Below, in pieces: positions 1 to 6,303 of a stretch of 64,000 bases of DNA. Position numbers and translations under genes: made by a program. Below the pieces are notes generated by a model. The model ran no database searches and had not been told where the DNA came from. It was given only the letters and a program-made list of their open reading frames with translations. Origin of the DNA: Leuconostoc litchii (GTDB taxonomy: Bacteria > Bacillota > Bacilli > Lactobacillales > Lactobacillaceae); NCBI RefSeq assembly GCF_008107645.1, contig NZ_SDGY01000001.1, positions 511,955 to 575,954 on the forward strand, written 5' to 3'. How positions within the stretch are numbered: position 1 is the first letter of the stretch; every line of letters starts with the position of its first letter.

Positions 1-270
1 GACAGTAATCAAGAAAAAAATTGCGAATACCTTGCCCAATGGCTTAGCAAGATCATAAATACCTGTTGACTGAGTTTGAGATAATGAAATTAATGCCATC
101 AACGGTATTACCGTTGCACTTAGTAAAAATGCAACAGTTGCCGAAATCCATTGATTACCGGCTAGTTGTCCTAAATGAACAGGAAAAATTAAATTTCCAG
201 CACCAAAGAACATACCAAAAATTAAGGAAGATAATAGTAAAGATTTTTTAATATTTAGTTTTGTAGTCAT
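1..270 (-). CDS. brnQ: branched-chain amino acid permease BrnQ, N-terminal part
   Basis: The 90 codons visible encode the N-terminus of a membrane carrier of the LIVCS family, which imports leucine, isoleucine and valine with Na+ or H+. The start ATG at 268-270 follows a GGAG ribosome binding site. The first helix carries GMFFGAGNLIFP, followed by the HLGQLAG segment typical of BrnQ, and two or three hydrophobic segments are present. The reading frame is open to base 1, so the rest of the roughly 450-residue protein lies outside the window. A T-box leader lies directly upstream, which fits regulation by an uncharged tRNA. The family call is firm; which branched-chain amino acid is preferred cannot be seen. 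Confidence 0.88.
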   Translation of the reverse strand, partial: MTTKLNIKKSLLLSSLIFGMFFGAGNLIFPVHLGQLAGNQWISATVAFLLSATVIPLMALISLSQTQSTGIYDLAKPLGKVFAIFFLITV

Positions 271-383
271 ATTTTATTCTCCATTTTCAACAATATATCG
301 TCTTCTATACGATATGACTCGATACAAACCACCCACAGAACCAATCATTTTATACGCCTCATTTTTATTTTGACAATGAAAAA

Positions 384-655
384 GCCCGTTAATTGTTACA
401 TAACAATTAACGGGCGAATTTCGCGGTACCACCGTTTATTAACTACTAAATTTCATTAGTGTTTTCTTAACTACGGGTCATTAAATGACCGATAGCCATG
501 CACTATAACGGTTGCAACCGGCTAATACTCAAAGATAAATCGTACTAGCTTTCTCCAGAACTACTTTCAGTTTCATGTCTGACATCCTCACATTTACCGG
601 ATGCTTTCTGTAACAAAACATAAAATTTACTCTTTCTTTCATCGAAAAATAACTC
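384..655 (-). promoter_or_regulatory. T-box leader of brnQ
   Basis: The minus strand carries the T-box core GGTGGTACCGCG (about 422-433), where the tRNA acceptor end binds. It is followed by a strong terminator with arms at 384-397 and 401-414 (CCCGTTAATTGTTA and its complement) and then a U-run. About 200 bases of 5' sequence contain stem I elements: AGTA near 627-630 and a hairpin with CATCC/GGATG arms. This is the classical arrangement in which uncharged tRNA prevents termination. I could not fix the specifier codon by eye. Given the downstream brnQ, a branched-chain tRNA is the reasonable expectation. Confidence 0.9.
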
Positions 656-661
656 TGAATA

Positions 662-690
662 ATTATAAGCTAAAAATCAAAATTTGGCAA
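662..690 (-). promoter_or_regulatory. promoter of the brnQ T-box transcript
   Basis: On the minus strand TTGCCA (685-690) and TATAAT (662-667) are separated by exactly 17 bases, giving a near-consensus sigma-A promoter. The start of transcription would fall near 655, at the 5' end of the T-box. It begins only a few bases after the nhaC stop codon, so no separate terminator for nhaC is visible here. Confidence 0.75.
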
Positions 691-699
691 ATATTATAA

Positions 700-2052
700 T
701 TAGTTTAATTGTTTCAAACCAATTCCTGTGAAAGCGGAAATAGCTGACATAACTGGTGAAAGAAGTGCAAAAAATGTAAATGGCACAAATGCTAATACCG
801 GCACACCCAAAGTTTGTGCCGCAAAAGCCCCGGCTACACCCCACGGCACAAGATAATTCGCTACTGTTCCACTGTCCTCAATTGTTCTCCCCAAAGCAAG
901 ACTAGATAAGTGAACACGAGTAAAGCTCTCTTTAAATAATTGGCCAGGTAAAATTGTTGCCAAATACTGTTCACCAACCAAAAAATTAGCGCTAATTCCA
1001 GTTAACAAAGTAGCTAAAATAACTGAGCTTTGTGAATGTAAATGTTTTACAATTGGAGCCATAACAACTTTTAAGATGCCTAACCCATCTAATAATCCAC
1101 CAAGAGCCAAAGCTAACATTATCATCATGACGGTATCCATCATTGCTGATATGCCACCACGATTCAGTAACAATATCAATGTAGCATTGTGACTTGTTGT
1201 TTTAAAACCGTGGATTAGTAAATCAGCATAAGCAGATACGCTATGATTTATCAAAAAAGCAACACTAGAAACTAAAATATTAATCATTAAAGAAGGAATG
1301 GCAGGTATCTTAGCCCATGAAGTAATCACCAACACGAGCAATGGTACAATAGCCCACCATGTTGGCTTTAACAACGGTAATAACAAAGCGATTTTTTGTG
1401 TTGTGCCTGGAACAGAATGATGGCCTAATCCCAGTATAATTGTTACAAGAAATGTTACACCAAAAGCAGGTAATGTTGTCCACATCAAATTTTTAATATG
1501 CGCAAATAAATCTGTTTCAGAAATCGCACTTGCTAAATTAGTAGAATCTGATAATGGTGAACTTTTATCACCAAATATCGCACCAGATAGAATTGTTCCA
1601 GCAATAAGTGCTGGGTTTAACCCCATTAATGTGCCAACGCCCATTAAAGCGACACCAACAGTTGATAGCGTTGTGAAAGCACTACCAATCAAGGTACCCA
1701 CTATAGCAGTAGTCAGTAGTGCAGTAGGTAAGAAAAATTGTGGATTTAAAATCTTAAATCCAACCCAAACCATAGTCGGAATAACACCGGTAGCAAGCCA
1801 TAAAGCAATCAAAGATCCTATTAGTAAAAATAAAAATAATGGTGCTATACCGGTAGTGATACCACTAATTAATGCCTTTTGACTTTCCTGCCAGCCTATT
1901 CCTTGAAATCGAGCAATAATCATAATAAAACTGATTGCTAGAAAAATCGGCACAATAGGTGATAAACCAAACCCGATAACACCTGTTGATAAGATAATTA
2001 TCACACTTATCAATATTATTGTTGACAGTTGTGTGCCTAACGTTTTTTTCAT
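700..2052 (-). CDS. NhaC-family Na+/H+ antiporter-like transporter
   Basis: A 450-residue polytopic membrane protein with about 11-12 helices, matching the NhaC family. The diagnostic segment GAIFGDKSSPLSDSTNLAS is near residue 160-178. Members exchange Na+ for H+, or act as amino-acid (for example tyrosine, lysine, methionine) or malate/lactate carriers, so the substrate is not given by family alone. A ribosome binding site GAGGAG precedes the ATG. Upstream is a leader peptide ORF rich in tyrosine codons that overlaps a terminator hairpin, which points to control by aromatic amino-acid supply. A tyrosine transporter is therefore a plausible inference. The family call is strong and the substrate uncertain. 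Confidence 0.85.
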   Translation of the reverse strand: MKKTLGTQLSTIILISVIIILSTGVIGFGLSPIVPIFLAISFIMIIARFQGIGWQESQKALISGITTGIAPLFLFLLIGSLIALWLATGVIPTMVWVGFKILNPQFFLPTALLTTAIVGTLIGSAFTTLSTVGVALMGVGTLMGLNPALIAGTILSGAIFGDKSSPLSDSTNLASAISETDLFAHIKNLMWTTLPAFGVTFLVTIILGLGHHSVPGTTQKIALLLPLLKPTWWAIVPLLVLVITSWAKIPAIPSLMINILVSSVAFLINHSVSAYADLLIHGFKTTSHNATLILLLNRGGISAMMDTVMMIMLALALGGLLDGLGILKVVMAPIVKHLHSQSSVILATLLTGISANFLVGEQYLATILPGQLFKESFTRVHLSSLALGRTIEDSGTVANYLVPWGVAGAFAAQTLGVPVLAFVPFTFFALLSPVMSAISAFTGIGLKQLN

Positions 2053-2082
2053 ACTATTCTCCTCTAATTTTTAAATATTATA

Positions 2083-2184
2083 TCAATAAAAAACGCCCTT
2101 GCTGCCTTTATAAACAGAAGGAACGAATTCAAAATCTGCACAATATCCGTATGTGTAGACACGTGTTGTGTTACTAAATTTCAT
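2083..2184 (-). CDS. tyrosine-rich leader peptide upstream of nhaC
   Basis: A 33-codon ORF lies between a strong promoter and nhaC. The peptide starts MKFSNTT and contains the cluster VYTYGYC at residues 9-15. Five of 33 residues are Tyr (10, 12, 14, 25, 33) and four are Phe. The last third of the ORF overlaps a hairpin with a run of six U, ending at the stop codon about 30 bases before the nhaC ATG. That is the layout of a transcription-attenuation leader. The ATG sits about 20 bases after the predicted transcription start and its ribosome binding site is weak, so translation is inferred. No known named family was recognised. Confidence 0.6.
   Translation of the reverse strand: MKFSNTTRVYTYGYCADFEFVPSVYKGSKGVFY
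2088..2121 (-). terminator. attenuator hairpin within the nhaC leader
   Basis: Minus-strand arms CCTTCTG (2115-2121) and CAGCAAGG (2097-2104) pair with one bulge. The loop contains TTTATAAA, which can pair further. GCG and then six U residues (2088-2093) follow. The hairpin lies inside the leader-peptide ORF, so a translating or stalled ribosome would change its folding. Confidence 0.6.
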
Positions 2185-2210
2185 CTTAAATCTGTATAAC
2201 ATACTGCTCA

Positions 2211-2239
2211 ATAATATAATATAGACTTACAATTGTCAA
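2211..2239 (-). promoter_or_regulatory. promoter of the nhaC leader transcript
   Basis: Minus-strand TTGACA (2234-2239), a 17-base spacer and TATTAT (2211-2216) form a near-perfect sigma-A promoter. Transcription would start near 2204, giving a leader of about 150 nucleotides before nhaC. Confidence 0.75.
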
Positions 2240-2376
2240 TAAGAATATGACTGTTAAATCTTAGGTATGCTTATTTCGCTCTAATTCTAAAAATAATAAA
2301 CACTAATTGCACAGAGTAGTCTAACACCTTAGGCCTCGAACACATTACTTTATAATACATTGTATTTCATCATAAT

Positions 2377-2427
2377 AAAAAGAGTACCAAATTAATTAGA
2401 ATTTTTCTAAATCTTTTGGTGCCCTTT
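2377..2427 (-). terminator. terminator after the ykcC-like gene
   Basis: Long imperfect hairpin: AAAGGGCACCAAAA pairs with TTTGGTACTCTTT on the minus strand, with an inner TAGAA/TTCTA stem, followed by a U-rich run. It ends the glycosyltransferase pair transcript. Confidence 0.75.
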
Positions 2428-2480
2428 AAATTCAGTGAACATCTGTATTTTTTTGAAATCAAAACTTGATCTGCAATATC

Positions 2481-3479
2481 TTACTGATAACTATCTGTAT
2501 GGTAAGATGTTTCTACAAATACACCTGTTTCGGTTTCTATTTGAAATAGTGGTCGATGTTTAACCTCAGTGAATATCTTACCGATATATAATCCAACAAT
2601 AGCGATAGCAATTAAATTAATACCACCAAGTAACCAAATAGAAATCATCAACGAAGACCAACCAGCTTCCGTGTTGCCAATAAGTTTTTCGAATACAGTA
2701 TACAATATTTCGATACTGGCGATGCCTACCACAAACAAACCTATACTAAACAATAAACGAATCGGTTGAACACTGAAGCTTGTTATTCCATCAATCGCAA
2801 AGCTCAACATTTTTTTAAGTGGATATTTCGAAGTACCTGCTTGACGTTTTCCACGTTCATAAAATACTTTATCCGACTGATAACCAACGAGTGGAACCAT
2901 TGCTCTTAGAAAAACATTGCGTTCGGGTAATTTAAGTAGCGCCTTGACTGCCACGCTGCTCATTAATCTAAAATCAGCATGGTTAGGAACCATTTCAACC
3001 CCTAAGAACCCTGCTATTTTATAGAAAGTCAATGCCGTATTACGCTTAAACCAAGTATCCTCTTTTCTACTAGACCTCACCGCATAAACAATTTCATTAC
3101 CTTCATTGTATTTAATAATCATTTTTTCAATGATATCTGGATTATCTTGCAAATCAGCGTCCAACGTAATAATAATATCTGCTAACTTGATACTTTCTGA
3201 CATACCAGCTAACAATGCCGACTGATGTCCAAAATTACGAGACAATTTGACACCAATTAAATCCGAATTCATTAATTCTTTTTCCTGAATAATACGCCAT
3301 GTTTCATCTTTTGAACCATCATCTACGACAAGAATAAAGCTGTCATGACTAATAAGATGTGTATCTATAAGATGTTCTTTAATTTCATTTAACTTAGATA
3401 ATGTTGTTGGCAAAACCTCTTGCTCATTATAAGCTGGTAAAATAAGTCCCAATCTTGGTATTTTTGAACGTGAAAGCAT
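2481..3479 (-). CDS. polyprenyl-phosphate glycosyltransferase, GT2 (YkcC/GtrB-like)
   Basis: The 332-residue protein has a cytosolic GT-A domain (about 1-230) followed by two C-terminal membrane helices (about 240-262 and 275-300). Visible motifs are LILPAYNEQEVLP, VVDDGSKDET, SRNFGHQSALLAGM, the DxD-like TLDADLQDNPD, and RGKRQAGTSKYPLKKML. This is the DPM1/GtrB class, which moves a sugar from a nucleotide donor to undecaprenyl phosphate on the inner face of the membrane. It starts 21 bases after the end of the YkcB-like gene and ends at a terminator, so the two form one operon. The lipid-linked sugar is probably the donor for that partner. No separate GtrA-type flippase gene is visible nearby. 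The sugar is unknown. Confidence 0.88.
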   Translation of the reverse strand: MLSRSKIPRLGLILPAYNEQEVLPTTLSKLNEIKEHLIDTHLISHDSFILVVDDGSKDETWRIIQEKELMNSDLIGVKLSRNFGHQSALLAGMSESIKLADIIITLDADLQDNPDIIEKMIIKYNEGNEIVYAVRSSRKEDTWFKRNTALTFYKIAGFLGVEMVPNHADFRLMSSVAVKALLKLPERNVFLRAMVPLVGYQSDKVFYERGKRQAGTSKYPLKKMLSFAIDGITSFSVQPIRLLFSIGLFVVGIASIEILYTVFEKLIGNTEAGWSSLMISIWLLGGINLIAIAIVGLYIGKIFTEVKHRPLFQIETETGVFVETSYHTDSYQ

Positions 3480-3500
3480 ATTTAAACTACCCCTTTCCTA

Positions 3501-5591
3501 TTATTGATAAATGCTTGATAGATCGTATAATGTACTTGCCTGTGTCTGACCACCCATTTTTTGTGTTTGTGTACTATTCGTTGTACTACTGTATGAAATC
3601 TTAGTTCCATTTTTCTTGACCCAAGATAGTATTTTACTAATTTGACCACTTGATGTTTTACTATTGTTGCCCATTACGAAATACTTAAGTTGTCCAGATT
3701 TGACTAATGCTTTAAATTCTGAAAGGGTCATCGTTGGATCAGTGCCATTATAGCCACCAATGGCCATGACTGATTTACCAGATTTAATGATATATCCAGA
3801 TGCAGAATTAGAATCTGTTGTAGCAAACAAATACTTAGCATTCCCTTGATGTTGCTTGGTGTAACTCAGTAACTGATTATTTACATCACCACCCATGTCA
3901 CTACTTCCCTGTTGACTTAACAGTGAGGGGCTTGCTGCTGGTATAGCAGCTGAATTGTGTGATAATGTTGGTGTTAATGACCACCAACCTGCCATAGCTA
4001 AGATACCAATAGCAGATAATAGGATTTTTATCCTATTATTCATCTGTCTAGGCATCAACCACCAAATTGCTAGAATGATAGCCATAATAATCAAAATAAC
4101 ACTAATCACAGGATAGTATGACCATACATAATAAGATTGTAAGAGCAGCGTAGACAATACAGCAATACTAATCAAAATTCTAGAAAATAATGCGTGTTTA
4201 CTATTATTGGCTGACATCTTTACAACTGCTGATACACCAATAGCTGTTAATGCAGCTATCGCCGGCGCCAACATGATTGTATAGTATGGATGGAAAAAAC
4301 TAGCAACCGAGAAGAATCCATATACTGGAACAAACCAGCCAGCCCACAACAGTACTTCTGATTGTTCTTCGGAAATATGATACCATTTAGCGCCACGTTT
4401 TCTGAAGCCAAACCAGCCAGCAATTAATCCTAAAATAGCTAGTGGTAGATACCAACCAATTTGTGATCCCAAATCCGATTGGAAAAGTCTAAATGGTCCT
4501 GCACTCCCAATAGCAAAAGCACTGTTACCGCCACCTTGCATGTTCCCAGTTGGTTTACCTTGTTTGCTTGCTGCTATGCCTTTGCCCTGTTTCACGTTTT
4601 TATTTGGCGGCGTGCCCGTTGGTTTTTTCCCAGTTGGCGCTGTTCCTCCAGGAGCTTTACCAGTTGGCGCCTGTCCAGGCATTTTGCCATTTGCCTTTGA
4701 GTTACCTGATTTTTTAGCTCCCGGCATTGTCTTATTTGTTCCGGATTTAGACGACTTACTGGTGTTCCCCATACCTGGGAAAGCTCCACCTGTACCAGTA
4801 GATTGCCCCAGCAATCTTTCAGTCCCATTATAACCAAAAGCTAATTCCAATAATGAATTTGATTGAGAACTACCAATGTATGGTCGGTTAGATTTATCCA
4901 CCGAATCAACTGCTACTGGATATGCTAATGTAAATATTGATAAAGAGGCTAAACCAACGACAAGCCAAGCAAGCTTCTTTTTCCAAGGTAATTTAATTGC
5001 TACCCAATAGAATACAAGCATCGCTGGTAATATCATAAATGCTTGTAGCATTTTAATATTGAACCCAACACCAATTAGACCAAAGCTGATAATAACTAAC
5101 CAAACATTTTGTCGACTAACTGCCTTTTGAAGAGTAAATACGGCCAGCAACAGAAAGAACACAAGAATTGCATCCATATTATTTGTACGACTATTAGCAA
5201 CGACCGTCGGCGTTAACGCTAAAACCAAAGCACCAATTCGTCCTGCCCACAAGCCAAATTTTGGTACCAGTAGTTTGTACATTAGAAAGATTGACCCAAT
5301 GCCAGCTAATACACTAGGCAACACCACGGACCAACCGTGAACACCAAATATCTTAGCTGATATAGCCATAAACCACAAAGCTACTGGCGGTTTGTCAACT
5401 GTTATAAACCCTGCTGGATCAAACGCACCGTACCAAAAATTAGACCAACTTTTTGTCATTGAGGTAATAGCTGCTGTGTAGTAACTATTCGCACTACCCG
5501 CGTCCCAAATGCCCCAACCATACAGAAAAGCGCCTAGTAATAATACACTTACTAAATACCAATCTGTCTTTTGCCTTTTTTTAACTTGCAA
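3501..5591 (-). CDS. GT39/ArnT-type membrane glycosyltransferase (YkcB-like)
   Basis: A roughly 696-residue integral membrane protein of the PMT/ArnT-like superfamily. It has the extracytoplasmic DKPP segment (ITVDKPPVALW, near residue 65) used by these enzymes to transfer a sugar from a polyprenyl-phosphate donor. About 11-13 helices are followed by a C-terminal extracellular domain. Residues roughly 270-365 form an inserted low-complexity stretch rich in Gly, Lys, Pro and Thr. The start chosen is TTG at 5591, with AGGAGG seven bases upstream; the longer in-frame TTG at 5597 sits too close to it. It is first in an operon with the GT2 gene. The acceptor (teichoic acid, lipid or protein) cannot be read from the sequence. 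Confidence 0.85.
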   Translation of the reverse strand: MQVKKRQKTDWYLVSVLLLGAFLYGWGIWDAGSANSYYTAAITSMTKSWSNFWYGAFDPAGFITVDKPPVALWFMAISAKIFGVHGWSVVLPSVLAGIGSIFLMYKLLVPKFGLWAGRIGALVLALTPTVVANSRTNNMDAILVFFLLLAVFTLQKAVSRQNVWLVIISFGLIGVGFNIKMLQAFMILPAMLVFYWVAIKLPWKKKLAWLVVGLASLSIFTLAYPVAVDSVDKSNRPYIGSSQSNSLLELAFGYNGTERLLGQSTGTGGAFPGMGNTSKSSKSGTNKTMPGAKKSGNSKANGKMPGQAPTGKAPGGTAPTGKKPTGTPPNKNVKQGKGIAASKQGKPTGNMQGGGNSAFAIGSAGPFRLFQSDLGSQIGWYLPLAILGLIAGWFGFRKRGAKWYHISEEQSEVLLWAGWFVPVYGFFSVASFFHPYYTIMLAPAIAALTAIGVSAVVKMSANNSKHALFSRILISIAVLSTLLLQSYYVWSYYPVISVILIIMAIILAIWWLMPRQMNNRIKILLSAIGILAMAGWWSLTPTLSHNSAAIPAASPSLLSQQGSSDMGGDVNNQLLSYTKQHQGNAKYLFATTDSNSASGYIIKSGKSVMAIGGYNGTDPTMTLSEFKALVKSGQLKYFVMGNNSKTSSGQISKILSWVKKNGTKISYSSTTNSTQTQKMGGQTQASTLYDLSSIYQ

Positions 5592-5772
5592 AACCAATAC
5601 CTCCTTTGGATAGATTTATTTTAGTTGAGTATGTCTATATGTAGATTAAATAAACGTTAACTCAAAATTAAAATATGACCAAGTTCTTCTATATCATTCT
5701 TTTTTATTAAAAAAGCCTACCTTAACTTTGATTAATTAAGAAATAAGCATTTTATAATTAAATATATTTATT

Positions 5773-6192
5773 TTACTCAAATGTTAAATGGTAGTTTTTA
5801 TTAGCTTTCTCCCAATTTTCAAACAAATCATCATGTTTAGCATGCTGAAGATGGCGATATTTAGTTAGTAAATAATCTTTACGCTTTCCTATTTCAAAAT
5901 ATGCAATTGCACCCTGCTTATTATTATTCGTGTTTATTTTAACAACCACAAGTTCCATGCTAGCATTGGGATTAGGCAATCCCACGTTTAATGTAACAAA
6001 ATTAATATAAGCCATATTTACTTGAAAATCCTGCCACAAACTATTTGTTTCTTCGTTTTCTAAATCTTTCTGTAGCCATAAAGTATCATAGAAAGTCACC
6101 TCTTCATTATATTTATTATTAATAATATTATAAATAATAAGATCAAGCTGTGACTTTAAAAATGAATATACAATAGATGTATCATTAATCAT
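5773..6192 (-). CDS. hypothetical protein, 139 residues
   Basis: A soluble-looking protein without signal peptide or membrane helix; I recognise no family. It is acidic, Asn- and Tyr-rich and has alternating hydrophobic strands in its second half. The ATG is preceded by AAGGG at a long distance of about ten bases. It is flanked upstream by the ATPase terminator hairpin and downstream by about 175 bases leading to the YkcB-like gene, so it is probably transcribed alone. No operon partner hints at its function. Confidence 0.55.
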   Translation of the reverse strand: MINDTSIVYSFLKSQLDLIIYNIINNKYNEEVTFYDTLWLQKDLENEETNSLWQDFQVNMAYINFVTLNVGLPNPNASMELVVVKINTNNNKQGAIAYFEIGKRKDYLLTKYRHLQHAKHDDLFENWEKANKNYHLTFE

Positions 6193-6262
6193 AATTGGAC
6201 CATACCCTTAATTTAAATTCGTAACATCATTATATATACGTAAAATTAAAGCAAAATTATAT

Positions 6263-6296
6263 AAAAAACAACTCACAATACTGTGAGTTGTTTTTT
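6263..6296 (-). terminator. terminator after the P-type ATPase gene
   Basis: Perfect hairpin with arms AACAACTCACA and TGTGAGTTGTT around a four-base loop, flanked by A and T runs on both sides. It could therefore work in both directions. Confidence 0.9.
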
Positions 6297-6303
6297 AATG
6301 CAT

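Noticed and set aside
2083-2204. Known riboswitch classes (lysine, SAM, preQ1, THF, purine) for the nhaC leader
   Set aside because: None of their conserved cores is present; the leader-peptide explanation fits better.
4479-4837. Three overlapping ORFs on both strands within the YkcB-like gene
   Set aside because: They arise from the Gly/Lys/Pro/Thr repeat region of the real gene, whose GC-richer codons lack stops in other frames.
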